The translations under genes were made by a program, and so were the position numbers. Positions 1 through 14,203 of a stretch of DNA of 64,000 nt are shown here, piece by piece. Location: assembly GCA_022577435.1 (NCBI GenBank), contig JAKOON010000027.1, positions 4,460,820 through 4,524,819 on the forward strand, in the 5' to 3' direction. Each line of letters opens with the position of its first letter. Position 1 is the stretch's first letter. The stretch is from Embiotoca jacksoni (lineage: Eukaryota > Chordata > Actinopteri > Embiotocidae). A model generated the notes under the pieces. It was not told where the DNA came from, ran no database searches, and was given only the letters and a program-made list of their open reading frames with translations.

Positions 1-240
1 AACTGCCCTCAGTGCGAGTGGATTAGACTGCCGTGTGCTGAAGGGATGTAATTTAGAAGCGTGCTCTGATTTGGGGTGTAAATTGTCTCCATATCCCGGG
101 GCTTTTTCTGTCCAGGCTTAAAAAGTTTTCTGCTTGAAGCCGTAATGGTGTAGTGTAGTGCAGCAGCGATGTCAAAACTAATCAAACAGAAAAGTAATTT
201 TTTTTTTGGAATGCGTGTTTAATTCCTGTAAATGCTGCAG

Positions 241-356
241 TGCCTACAGCCCCGCCCCAGAATGTGGCTATTCAGTCCGCAACAGCCACCCAGCTGGACG
301 TGATGTGGGAGCCTCCGCCTGTGGACGCCCAGAACGGAGACATCCAGGGCTACAAG
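241..356 (+). CDS. sdk2: sdk2 exon: FN3 domain 11, first half
   Basis: The acceptor is ctgcag at 235-240 and the donor gtcaga follows 356. The exon starts with two bases completing a split codon, then reads PTAPPQNVAIQSATATQLDV and continues to NGDIQGYK, the usual A-B-C strands of an FN3 domain with its conserved Trp. It ends in phase 0. This is the first sdk2 exon in the window; positions 1-240 are the tail of the preceding intron. Confidence 0.95.
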
Positions 357-1760
357 GTCAGACTCTCAACTCTCGCTTGAACCATTGACTGTATATAAAA
401 GTGGCCGTAGCTTCCGGCTCTGAAAAATGAAGCCGATGCCGAAGTGCCTTAAGCTGCGATACCACCCAGTGCCACTAGAGGTCGGCTCCAAAAAGCCTCC
501 GGCTCCGTAGACTCCCATTCAACTGGTCTCGTAAAATTATCGGTCAATAAAAAAATTCTCCACAAGTTATTTTGGTTTTCTTTGCTAAAGTCGCTCCTTC
601 TTATTCGTTTTCTGGCCGTCAATCTGAAAATAATCCCGTCATTAATTAGAAAACAAGCCTGAACATTCTGTCTACTTCTTTTCTTTCTCTGACTCACGGG
701 ACGTTGGCCCCGGAGAAGCACGTTTTATGGACCCACTTTTATAATAGAATGTAATAATACAACAATAATGTGTTACCATTAAATATTTACATTATAGTGG
801 TTCACTAGAGACTAGATTTTTTTTTTTTGGATGTTAATCACCATTAAATGGACATTTTTACACTTTTAGCTAACACTGTTTTCCAGAGGGGCTTTAAACA
901 GAAGGTTTAGTCTGTTGCTCAAGAAAACATTTGCAGGGAGTAAAAATGAAATTGTCTTTCCCTTAAGGGAGTTTGAAATGGGACTGAGTTTTATAGAGGC
1001 AGAAAATAGCTGTATTCCCCGAACAGCATCTGTAGGCATACATTAATATTTATTTACGCCCGTGTTATCCCATGTAGATTTACTTTTGGGAGTTCCAGCG
1101 TAAGAACGAGACGGAGCGGCTGCGTACTCTGTTCATGCCCGAAGGAGGAGTGAAGCTGAAGAACCTGACTGGTTACACCACCTACATGATCAGCGTGGCC
1201 CCCTTCAACGCTGCCGGGGACGGACCCCGCAGCCCGCCGACGAGGGGGCGCACTCAACAAGCAGGTGAATCCACGAGATCCCGATAGAAGCTGTTCAATC
1301 AGTATGAATGACGGCGGCAGTCGACATCTGTCCAATTAAGAAACGCTGTAAGACAAATATTTGTCTGTGAGATGTACCGAGAAAAAGACGACAAGCTGAA
1401 GACAAATATGGGAACAGGATGACTAAAGCAGATAAATTAGAGCGCGAACAGCCATGTTCATTCATTTGTCATATTTATGTGCTGGTGGCAGGGCTGGCGT
1501 TAGTTTGGGAGAGTTTTCTCAGAGCAGATGAGTCAACCGTGAGGAAAGGATTTGATGTGACGATGATGCTAATCGCTGCTGTCAGCATGCCAAACGATGT
1601 TAGCAGAACCACACACGGAGCATACGTTTCCAATCAGCCAGCCCAGTTCTGAACTCATCTGCTGAATGTCATGTTTTATCTTTATGCTGGATGGTGTTAA
1701 AAAATGTAGGGAGCTTTTAGTCTGAGGGAATACTATGTCTCAATAACAGCCCTGTGCCCT

Positions 1761-1827
<67 letters not shown>

Positions 1828-4800
1828 GACTATCTGAACTCTCTACTAGTATTCCCATCTGTTAACACCTCAAAACAATAGTTATCTCCTAAAACCCGAG
1901 TAAAGGACACATTTTTGGTGCACTTTACTTCTGCGTCTCAGACGAGTAAAAAGAAAAAACAGAAGGTGTTCACAGCTTCTTGGTTTCCCTCAGTGGTCAC
2001 TGCTGTGAGAGGAGTAAGCAGATGACAAGCTGGAGGAGGGAGGAGCATGAGGGAGATAGTTATTCCATCTTTTTCAGAAGACAAAGAGGCTTTGTCTTTT
2101 TTCCTAAGCGTCTCAACTCGGGTTTGACAAGTTTGAAGGCAGCAGGGAAAACTGTTTTAAGATCACGAGCTCAGCCTGCTGTAATGGGGTCTGGAGGCTA
2201 AGAATGCTTGTTGTGACTGTCTGTTACTATGACCTTGGCCAGACAGTGTTTGTAAGAGATGTTTAACCTTTTAACCTGAATGTGGTTTAGCAAAAACTAT
2301 GTTTTTGACCTAATTGGCGCAGTTCAGTTCCTGAATGAGGACACAGACTCACTCCAAAAGCCCCTCAGACGCTGGCGCCCAGTTTCAGACCTGCAGCACC
2401 GACACTTTCACAGCTGCAGTTTTTGGATCTGCAGTGAGAAAAGTTCCAGCAGGAGCTGTTTATTCCTGCAGATGTAAAGTTTGCTCGGAAAAGTAATCAC
2501 GTTAGAATTTTTTGCCAAACGCGCTAAGAAACAAGAAGCTGTAGAGAAGGAACCTGCAGGTAGAGCAGATATTAATATTATCCCACTTGTTATGTTGTCC
2601 GCCTGTAGGGGTTTACCTCAACGGGAAGTTCGAGTTGAGGTTACCACAGGTGAGCTAAGAGACAGCCCGAAGTTATTGTTTACAGGGGTTTGGTTAAGTT
2701 TTTTTTTTTGTTTTTTTTTTTATTACACATATATATAAATGTATCTGCCCAAACTTGTTCTGTACAGTTTCAGAATATAGTATAGATATGAAATATTCAT
2801 AAAAATGAACCTCAGTAGTAGTGATCCCTCTCACAGAACCACATCTCTGTTTGTGTTTCCTCCCACACACAGACTGCTCAATATTATGGCCATATGTTCA
2901 AAAGTTTGTCGCTGAAAAACTTCAGAAACTCTTCGCCCATACTTAGTTGAATGACTGTGTCTCTTGACCTTTGACCCCTCTGCGTGTTCCAGCCCCCAGC
3001 GCCCCCAGCTTCATTCACTTCGGTGAGCTGACCACCACCTCGGTCAACGTGTCCTGGGGGGAGCCCACCTTCCCTAACGGCATCATCGAGGGCTACCGAC
3101 TGGTCTACGAACCCTCCACGCCCGTCGATGGTAATCACTCGTCTCAACTTTCTCCGCACTAAGTGGCTGCTGGCTTCTACGAAAGCTTCATGCACACTAC
3201 AGGATGAATTTGGATTTCTAACTGAAGTTGTAAAATGACACTAGATTTTTTTTATTTTTTTTTTGACCAATGAAATCAAGCTGATCAAAATCTTGTGGTG
3301 TGCATTTTTCTTGAGCTCTGAACCATCACATTGACCTGAAAGGCTCATTTGTCATTGCAACCTTTTTACATGACAGCGTACTACTGTCATGCGTAGCTAC
3401 AAAATGCGAACGTGTTTCCCACGACTAACTCCATCCCTTGTGTTTGTTTGCGTTTGCCTCTGTTGAGTGTGCTCCCACATTGCCTGGCCCGTGTAAGACC
3501 TGCTTTAAATGTGGTGTGTTTGTCTAGACTCTTCCGTGGCCTGTGCCGACTGTCTCCACTCCCCCTCCCCCCCAGGCGTCAGTAAGACAGTGACGGTGGA
3601 CGTGAAGGGGAGTGGCCCCCTCTGGCTGAAGCTCAAAGACCTGGCGGACGGCGTCACGTACAACTTCCGCATCCGGGCCAAAACCTTCATCTACGGGCCC
3701 GAGGTGGAGGCCAACATCACCACGGGACCGGGGGAAGGTGATGTTTGGGAACATTTTGATGTTTGCGTCAAAATTAAGCCAGCGCGGAAATACCAAAAAC
3801 TGCAGTTCCTCGAATGGCCACTTGAGGCTCCGTAGAGCCCCATGTTGAAATGGCAAACTTTACAGCAGTAATAAACCTGTTTACAGCCTGGTACAAAAAA
3901 CTTTTTGAATTGTAATAAGGCTAAAAGTTATACGTAATCAATGGAAAAGCTGTTTTGAGTGAGCTAGTGACCTATACGTTTCCACCACCAGGATTCATTC
4001 AGCCCCACTTAGCTCCACCCACGCACCACCTCTTTGCCCATTTTGGAATTAGCTGAGGCTAAGGCTGAGTCAGGAACTGAGTCAGGAACTCACAGATGCT
4101 ACGTCCATTTTTTTGTGTTTCAAACACTTTATTCTTCTTCCTCAGGAGCCCCAGGACCCCCCGGAGAGCCCTTTATCACACGCTACAGTTCGGCCCTGAC
4201 CATCCACTGGACCAGCGGGGACCAGGGACGCGCTCCCATAACGCGCTATGTCATCGAGGCCAGACCCTCAGGTGGGTGCACTCAGACACATTAGTAAACC
4301 CTGCCTCATGGTAGCCTCGGTGCTAGTTTTATCAAGGAAAGTGGGTGTAAAATGTCAACATCTGCTGCCCCAGAGTCTGCGTCCCTGCTATTTTAATGGG
4401 ATATTGATTCGATGCGCTGCAGTGAAGACAAACGGCATCCGGTTTCACTTGTGATTGACAAGTCCGGGCACGGCAGGGCGATCAGGGTGATGGATGGCGG
4501 GTGGCTCACAGGGAGGGAGGCGTTGCACCGCTTCCAAATGAAAATTGAGAGGGAACTTAGTGGTACATTTTAAAGACGGTTAGCGAGGGCTGCTGGATGG
4601 TGATGTATCGTGTAAATTAGTATTTAGGGGATGATGAGGATGGTTAACGCACCCCTCCCCCCACATCTTCTCTTATCCATATGCCAAGGGACCGTAACTC
4701 CCTGCAGGATCACATACAGCAACTCGATGACGTGTTTTTGTCTTCAGACCGAATGACATCTGCTTTTTGAAACTTCTGTCAAAGTTCAGCGGCGTGACGG

Positions 4801-7800
4801 ATGACCTCTGGATTCTTGTTTATGTTTGTGTACCCCATTAAAAGAGTCAAATGTACATTGATATTTACAAGTAGCGATGTGTAATAAATGATCGCTGGCA
4901 GGATTTCCATAGCGAACAGCAAAGTCATCTAACACGGCTTCATTTGAAATATGGCTGCACCGCTGTTTATGTTGTAGATTTGGTTGCTGTAAAGTTTTAC
5001 GAGAGAAATTGATGGATTGTGTAATATTTGTAGGAATTATGAATTGCCTTCAGAGCTGCCAGCTGGACTGGAGCCATATATCAAACAAACAAACAAACAA
5101 ACAAACAAACAACCTATTAACTATGACATATTGATATTGTTTAAATATTTAGCTTCTTTAATAACTCTTTCAGTCTCCTCTGACCCTTAAATACGACGTA
5201 AATTCTGTTACAGATGAGGGACTGTGGGATATTTTAATCAAGGACATTCCCAAAGATGCAACGTCACACACGTTCAGCATGGACATACTGAAACAAGGGG
5301 TCAGCTATGACTTCCGGGTAATCGGAGTGAACGACTACGGCTACGGCTCCCCGAGTCTACCTTCTCCATCTATTTCTGGTGAGATTCTCTGTATTTGTTA
5401 ATAGAATCGAAATTGCATTAACTTCCAGACTTAATTAAATCCCCCTGAGGTCAACTCAGACGTCACAGAAGCACGGCTACATGTTTTTAACAACCATGAA
5501 TTTCCATTTTTCTGTGTCCCATCCAGCCCAAAAAGTGGCTCCCTTCTACGAGGAGTGGTGGTTCCTGGTGGTGGTGGCTCTGGTGGGGCTCATCTTCATC
5601 CTGCTGCTGGTGTTCATCCTCATTATCAGAGGACAGAGCAAGAAGTACGCAAAGAAGTCTGAGTCAGGTGAGTGCACACGATGGCACATTTTAAATGGAG
5701 CATTTAACTATGACGGAAGCCTTCTATCATTTGTAACCCAGTGGCACGGAGGGCCGAGAATCTGATGACTCTGCTTTTTCTCGTGAAACAGGAACACTTT
5801 ATAAAGAGATTTGCACTTTTCACATATCGAGCAGTGGTAACTTTTTTTCTGAGACGGGTGTCTTCTAATTTGGAATGAATTAGATCGTTGGGCTGAGCAG
5901 TAGTGGAACAAAAAGACGGGAGAGGAGGGGAGGAGGAGCAGAGGGCATACTTGTCCATTCAGTACAGCTCTGACATCAGCGGGTATTTCCCTCGCCTCAG
6001 CACTTTTGCCACGGCTGTTTAGCTGCCAGGCAGGGGAGGGGCGAGGGGGGGTCCCTGCGGGTCACTGCCCATCTTTCTGACTGACAGAGGAAAAACAAGC
6101 GGTTCCTTCTCACCCCGGCACAAAGACACTCTCAAAGCCCTCCATATCCCCCTCTAAGAATCTGGCCCAGGCCGCTGGACCTACTCAGGGCTTTTTTTTT
6201 TATTTTCCTGCGTGTTTGCGTAACCACCAATTGACCTTAAGTAGCCCCGGAGCAACCGCGGAGGTCCTGGTCCCGGTTGCCCCCCACCCCTCTTTGTAAG
6301 CCTTAGGACGACTGAAAGTGTTTTTAACCTGGAACACGGAAAGCAATGGTCTCTCCAAACATTAATCTACTGTGGGGCAGCTTGGCAAGCCTCTTTCTCC
6401 GTTTACAGTGTTAGCTTTTTGATCAAGTCATGAGGAGCACTTAGTCAAAGCTTACCCGTTATGTTACGGTCCATTCATGTGTGATTCACAGGCTGTGTTT
6501 ACACAGAGAGGCACAGTCATCCATCATATTTTACACATGCATTTTAATGAGTCTGTATCTTAGACTGTATATAAAGGGGGTGTGGCTTCCGGATCTGAAA
6601 AATGAGGCCCATGCAGGAGCGCCTTGAGCTGCAATACCACCGAGGGCCACTGGAGGTTGGCTCCAAGAGCTTTCTCGGATTTGCGGGCTAAAGTCGCTCC
6701 TTATTAGTTGTCTGGCCGTCTATCTGAAAATACTCCCGTCATTAATTTGAAAATAAGCTTAAAAAGCACGTGCGTTTGGGGGCGTGTCCGTTTGATTGAC
6801 AGGCCTGTGGTGCAGTAAGGTTACGGCCACCGATCTGACGAACGTCTTTTCTTTGTGTGTGTTGTCACGAAGACGTACAGTAGAAGAATCCAAGCTGTAG
6901 ACATAAGACTTGATACTTAAAGGAATACTTCAACATTTTGGGAAACAGTCCGAGTCGCTTTCTCGCTGAGAGTTAGAGGAGAAAATACGATACCGCTCTT
7001 GTAGCTGTCTGTTCGGTATAAAACCAGAAACTGTTAGGTGAGTCAACAAAGACTGGAACGAACGAGCAACGCTCTGTATGATGGAAACAACATCCAGCTG
7101 ACGCACTAATTAACAGGCCAGGATAGCCGCTCCATCGGGCAGCTAAGCTTTTTTTCATCTTTTCCTCTCGGCAAAAAAGTTACTAATTTCAAAATGATGA
7201 ATTATTGCTTTAAGTCACAGAGGTACTTGAGCGTTTACTTGGACTTGACTGACTTGAACCTTGAAAGCCAAAGTCTCGAGATTTTACCCGATAAAGTCCC
7301 TGAAAAAAAAAAAAAAGACTATTTAATAAATCGCCCGGAAAGGAAAACATCCAAAAGCCGTGTTATTTTAATAGTCATCAATTTAAGGTCTCAAAGCCAT
7401 GCAGTCAAATTTAGCCTGAAGGACTGGAGCCTTGCGTCGAAAGGTAAAACATCTCTGACATTCATTCAGCCGTGTTTAAACTTAGCAGTGTCACCATTTG
7501 ACGATTTGTCTATTTCTTCCACATTTGAATGATCAAGTGACTGACCAGTTCTCATCCGTCCTCCCAGACACTAACCTGCCTGTCCGTCCGGCCTGTGGTC
7601 ACACAGTGTCTCTGTACGTGTGTCCAGGTAACAACTCCAACTGCAACGCTCTCACCCACGGAGACATGGTCAGCCTGGACGAAGGCCGCTTCCCCGCTCT
7701 GGAGCTCAACAACCGACGTCTGTCCGTGAAGAACTCTTTCTGTCGGAAGAACGGCGTCTACACCAGGTGAGCGATCTGCGCAGTTTCGAGGGCAGACCGT

Positions 7801-8330
7801 GTTTAAATTCTAAAGTCTAAATTAAATAACCGTATCGCAAAAATAATTGGGTTGTCCGTGGAAACTTTTACCTCGTTGCCTGAGAGCATTTTTCAGCTCT
7901 GTGGAGAGAAACATTTAAATCCAGTCTTCCTGCTATTAAAGGCAGCACATGAACAGACTCGCTGCAGCGTCTCTATTTAATGAGCGTCTGTATATTCCTG
8001 TGAATCCCCGGCTTGGCCTTGTTTTAATACCGCTCGCTCTGATTGACACCTGCGCCTCCGACGCTACAGGGACTGAGTCATGAGTCCGGTTTCAGCTCTC
8101 GACTGCGTTCCTCGCATTAGATCCTTAGTACCTGTTTGCCAGTTGAGGGAATTAGCTTCTTGTCCGTATCGCTACAAGTACAATATTTTGGGCGGGGGAA
8201 TATGCGAAATGTGTTTGCCTTCGTAGGTGCGCTTGCGAGTGTGACCTTGAGAACAGATCAAAGCGGGGGCAGGTCTTTGAGAAGCTTCCAGGCAGCTCCC
8301 TACTACTACAGACTTGAAGGGGGTGTGTGG

Positions 8331-8366
<36 letters not shown>

Positions 8367-8798
8367 GTGGGTGGGTGAGGAGGGGAAGGGGCGGTGGGTG
8401 AGGAGGGGAAGGGGCGGTGGGGTGGAATGCACAGATGTACTCTGAGAATCAGCCCGCTTTGAACTCGAAAACTTGAAAAAAAACAAAAACACATCCCAAC
8501 ACCTGAGCCTCCGATTATAGATTAATGCCACATCTTGATCTCCGGTCTGAAAATACCAAAGACGGGGATGAAGTCCTCCGCCTTACGCCGGGCTCAGGAA
8601 TCAAACACTTTCTTAATCGCATTGTATTCATTCTAACTCGGAGCCGTGTCGGACAGCGAATGCCATTCGCGAGGGATTCGCAAGGGAGATATACTCCATG
8701 TGGAGATCGTTTGTTCGGGGGTTTAACACGAGGCCCGATATGGAAGATAGTGAAACAAACAAATCTCAGTGATGTCAATGCATTTGCAAAACGTCGTG

Positions 8799-8832
<34 letters not shown>

Positions 8833-11209
8833 TGCTTTAAGGGAGGCTCAAACGGACGCTCCTAATTAAACGACAGTAAAAAAAAAAAAAAAAAACAATT
8901 TAGATACTCTGTGGTCCTTCAGTAAAGCACGCAAACTGCTTGGTATCACACCAAAGAAGTGCCAATGTGTTTCAAGGCTGACATTCAAATTCACCGCTTC
9001 CTAAAGAGGAAAGGATTAACATCGTCGCTCCTGCGCGGCTTTTGTAGCATTGTCTTTCGGCAGTTTGAAAACCGTCTTTGACACTTCAGGTTTTGGAGTT
9101 GCGGGAGGTCTCGCTGAAGTAATTCAATGTAGATTAACATGGTTTTAAACACTCTTGAGTGACAAAGCTGCGGAACACTTCAGACATGTTAATGGCTCCC
9201 TTTAGGCGACTGTAGCGAGAGGAGAGGCCGATAATGAGTAAAGACCGGGAGCGGATTTGATTTCACCCCCCCCTGGTTCTCAGTCCTTACCTGATGCTCG
9301 CTGAATTATTTTTTTTTTCCCGTGAGAGGATTAAGTGGACCCCCTCTCTCTATCCAAGCGAGAGAGCTGATAAATAATTTACGCCTCACTCAACAGTGTA
9401 TGAGAGTCAAGGAGAAGGGGTGAAAGTGGGCTGCGATTCCTCAATGTTTTTAAACAGGCAGTTTATAATAATGTCCCAGTAGGCTCACAATAGCACTTCT
9501 TCACATCGGCTCTGTTCTTTGTTACGAGGGGGCGCTCGCTAAGAGGACTGCTGAGGAATGCAAGTTGCTGAAGGTTACTCCGGAGAGTCCCTCTGGGAGA
9601 AAAAGAGCGGCGAGGAATTCAGAGTTGTGATTACAACTGTGTTGAGATGATTTCAAGAGTGAGGGACTGGCGCTTTCAAAACCTCGCATCTCTGGGGGAG
9701 AATTTACTCCGTCGTTATTTTAAAGTCACTCACATTTACATTAAGTAAAGTGTTGTTGGAAAATGGATAATGGAAGGATGATGGCAAATGAGCTGGGTGA
9801 AGGATGGATTGTAAATGCAGTCAATTTTATTTTATACATGTATGTATTGTATACGCCCTTGATGAGACCGTGTCAGCGTCACGTTTTGCCTCCCTAGGGC
9901 AAAGCAAAACCGGGTTGTAATTATTCCGTGGAAAATAAGGCAGAAGATTGTTCAATCATGAAAATTGGCTGCAACTCTATTGTGTTTGATATTATGTTGT
10001 TTTAATTTCCCACCGATATGATACTACTGCATTTGAGCATCCCATAATACATCAAAACGTAACTAACACTTACTCTAAGATCTACTCTGTTTATCATGAG
10101 GTCTCTCTTTGGTAATGAGCTGTACAACTCTTCACAGTTTTCTATTCTTTATAAAAAACAAAATTAAAAAAAAGTGGGTTTCTTCATTGTTAGTAATGTG
10201 CAAAAATCCCATAATATGTCTGCATAAACTGAGACGCCGGACTTTTAAAAATCCTCAATAATAGACGTAAGGTACGTAGACATAGCACACAAATAAGCAA
10301 CACTGTGGTATGATTGTACATAAGGAGCACTCAATTATGCGTGTTTCACTTCTCCACTCAAATTAAGTGAATTAACTTTAATATGACTCATTGAGCTTAA
10401 TGGAGTTACAGTCTTGCTGGGTGATTTCCCCGTGGACTTCTCCATTTTGTCCACACTGCATTCAAAAGCAGCACCCCTCGTGAATACTGCAGGAATTTAC
10501 CCACAACATTTTTGGAATGCTTTCCAAATATATTTATTTAGATAAATGCTTATGCAAATTGCAGTTTCGATGTATAAAGCGGCCGCGTGTGCTGCTGCTG
10601 CTGCGGCGGCGGCGGCGGCGGCGACCGACACTGTGGCCTGGAAAGTCAACAGGAGTCAGTATGTCCCTGTAGTCTCAGCCAAACCAGCACCAATCAGCAG
10701 AAACAGATGGGTGTTTGTTCAGCAGGACCAGGGACAGTGGAAAATATGGAATGAGCTGAGGCACCAAGAGCTTTTTTCTTTTTTCCTCTCATATTTACTT
10801 AAAGAACCCTTGACAAAAGCACACCAATTTAGGAAATCTTTTTTTTTTTCTCCAGTATTTTGCTTTTATTTCTCTCATTTCTTTCAGCCTTCCCAACCGC
10901 CTCTCCTCACCCAGATCGCCCCCCCCCCCCCCCCACTGGCAATGATCCTCCCCTTTGCACGCTACTAAAGAGTGTAATCCGTGCCATCGTTCATGTAGGC
11001 TGTGATAAGATTTGCCAGAGCAGCGTCTGAAGCTGCCACTCCTTTGTTTCATGACCCCTCGAGCTTGTGCGAAGAGTCCAGTTTATGATTTAGTCACAAG
11101 AGCCCGGCGGTTTGACGTTCAGCAGCCCACAGTGAGGACCGAGTCAGGGAATCATTCATTCCAGGAGAGACTCTCATGAGTGTCCCATGATTCCCATCAA
11201 GCTGCACTC

Positions 11210-11286
<77 letters not shown>

Positions 11287-12252
11287 GAGAGAGAAACAAA
11301 CACGCAATTGAAGTTGAAAGGAAGCACAAACTGTATCTCCGGCGACCTTTAGCCAGTACATCAGCTTCAAATGCTTGTTTTTCAGAACTTGTTTGATTAT
11401 CATCTCCGAATTCAAATGAAGTCTCAATGATTTTTAGACGATTCATTATTACAACGGGAGGACTTATTTGTACAATCTTTCTAATTGTTTGTAACAGCTA
11501 TGATTGCTCAGTACTCATTAAAATCTTTTCTACTTCTGTGAACTCTGCAACTTCAGCACAATCAAATGAGGCAAAAAAAAACAAAAAACTGGTTGAAAGA
11601 TCAAACAGGCTCCAAACAAGTAAAAATGATTTTAGAGTTTATCGATTTTTTTTTTTTTTTTTTGGGCAGTTTGCCTTTTTTGATGAAGTTTTAGAACATT
11701 AAAACTCCTTTATTTGAATCAGAGCTAAACAGAAATGACAGTAATAATCCCTAACTTTGCAGAAAAACTGAGTACGCACAACTTCAATGAGTACAGCAGG
11801 TCAGGATTAAACAAAGAAGTCAGTCTGCCAACTGTTTGGTAATAATTTGACTGTTTACTTCTGTTCCTCTTCCAAGTAAATTTGGCTGACTCCGGCGGGT
11901 GTTTTGATCTGTATTCGATCTGTTTGGAGTTCCTTCTTATTAATGCAACAAAAATAAGAATCAGATTATCCTTTAAATTTTGAGCGGATTTGAAATGGTT
12001 ATCATGAAATGCCAAAACAACTCAAGGATCGACATAGTCCTTTTTTTGATAAAGACCACAACCAACTGAATTACTCTTTGTCCAGGTCTCCTCCCAGGCC
12101 CAGTCCAGGCAGTCTTCACTACTCCGACGAAGACGTCAGCACCAAGTACAATGACCTGATCCCTGCAGAGAGCAGCAGCCTGACTGAGAAACCCTCTGAA
12201 ATCTCCGACTCACAGGTGCAGTCAGTCGCCAAACTCCTTTTCATACTCCTCT

Positions 12253-12316
<64 letters not shown>

Positions 12317-14160
12317 GTCTGCATAAAGTAGTATTTGTTCCACCTGTCTGTGTTGTGCACACTGTCATCTCCTCGAATTCCTCAGGAATTCACCTCTGCA
12401 TTTGTGGGCTGTATTTTTTTCATGTCTGATCATGCCGTTCCACGTGGTGTCCGTTCCGAGTCATTCTCCCCCCCCCCCCCGCTCCTCCCCTGCAGAGGTC
12501 ACACAATATACAGCGCCCGGTAACGGGAAAAGATGAGAGATGAATGACTGTGCTCGCAGGCTGCAAAGCAGTTTATTAGACCAGGCAGTAACCTGCCTGG
12601 TCTATGTCACTCTGCAAACATCCACCTGAGATCTAGGCCACCGCACTCAGCCACAGCGGCGACGTTATGTAAGGTCGGCGAGGGAGGGTGACGCACGCTG
12701 TGAAAACTTATTTCAGAGCTATTGAAAGTTGCCACTCCAGCCAGATGGTCCGTCCAACTTTCCTTTTCAGTAAGTCGGGTCAGAGTCGCTGGGTATTAAC
12801 TCTGTGGAAAACCAGAATAGTGTACTGGCTCTCTACCCTGGCTCTCCCTCTGTGGCCTCAACATCCCTGTGTATAATCAAAAATCACAGTTTTGAATTCT
12901 TCTGAGTAGAAGCTGTCAGGATTCACAGATTTCTAACATCTAATGTCAAGATGTCTGACTTGTGTCCTCTGCAATGTGCTCAGTCAAACTGCTTCTGCCC
13001 AGTAAGTGAGTGTAATCAATAAATTGTGTTTCTCTCTATCTTTCTATTGATCCGTCTGCTTGTACCCCTGACTCTTTTAACTTTTGATTTCCTTTCGGGT
13101 TGTTTCCTTTCTTCACCCTTTTCTCCATAGTTTCTTCATCTACGTCTTACGTGCATCCGCATCTCTTGATTCTGTTCTTGTTTACATCACCTCCCATCCC
13201 CGGCTCTCACTGTGGTTTCGGTGAACCATCCTTGCAGTCCGCCCGTCTGGTTTTGATCCCAGTCAGATGAAAGCGTCGTAGGGGAAGCGGGGCCTGAGTT
13301 TCCCCCCCCTTCGCTTTCAGGCTTCATTCAGGGTTGTTGTTTTTTTTCTTTCATCTAGGAATTATTTTACTCTCTCCGTTTCTTCAAATTATCTGAAACA
13401 TCTCTCAGATAAATACGTCTCTGGCGTGAATTCAGGCGGCCAAAAATCTCTCCCCACCTGGGCCTTATCGGGGAACCAAAGTCCTATTTCCAGATCTCTC
13501 CACAATGAATTGCTACAGACAGGACCTTTCGCAGCACCATAACATCCCCTCAAATGAAGCATTTCGACATTTCATCACCCCGTCTGACATATCTACCGTT
13601 CGCACTTGTGTATTGTCAAACACAGCCCCCCCCCCCAGCCCGAGATGACTACGCCTGTCTGATGCCACACTGCACGTTTAAAGGGGTTGAAGTTGGCTTT
13701 GAAGGACTGGAAGCGTACAGAGGCCTGCCTGTTACCCGCGGGGTTCTGCTGCCATACCCCTGACAGGCCGCCGTATCAGCACCCAGTGGTGCTTCGGAGA
13801 AATCCAGGAATGCTCTTTGAAGTTTTATTGAGCGGATAACTCCGAGCTATCACTATGACATTGTGCTGTCTGTCCCCCTTTAATCCCCCGGGGGGGGGCT
13901 CCCCCAGCAGGTATAAGTTGACTATTGTAGTCCTCAAGAGGGGATTTGGAAGGAAGCTAACATTGACTTGGCGGGGCAACAAGGCCACCATTACTGCTCC
14001 TGCTCCCCCGCAAGGTAGACGCCTCTTGACTCGTTCTCCTTCGGAGTTCAGGCTTCCTGGTTTCTAGAGGGTTGTCTCTGTTGTTGTCTGTATGTCATTT
14101 AAGGCCGAAACCAGTCGAAGACAGATGATCTCATCTCTGACTCATAGATGGATTGGAGAT

Positions 14161-14203
<43 letters not shown>

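Larger units (their letters stand above)
5668..7627. other. sdk2 intron (2 kb)
   Basis: This non-coding stretch contains the second copy of the dispersed repeat (6561-6840) and a MITE-like element (6917-7213). No further gene is visible. Confidence 0.8.
7767..12085. other. sdk2 intron (4.3 kb)
   Basis: This is non-coding DNA rich in simple repeats: GT run 8331-8357, a 23-base tandem duplication 8371-8416, a 30-base T run 8801-8830, a GCT/GCG trinucleotide run 10591-10623 and a CA run 11212-11285. I see no embedded gene. The open frame across 10546-10968 owes its length to the GCG run and has no family resemblance. Confidence 0.8.

Noticed and set aside
10546..10968. 140-codon frame with poly-alanine
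   Set aside because: It is intronic; its length comes from the GCG trinucleotide run and a later poly-C tract. No conserved sequence.
11094..11446. Open frames of VCVC and THTH type here and at the other CA/GT runs
   Set aside because: These are translations of dinucleotide repeats, which lack stops in all frames.
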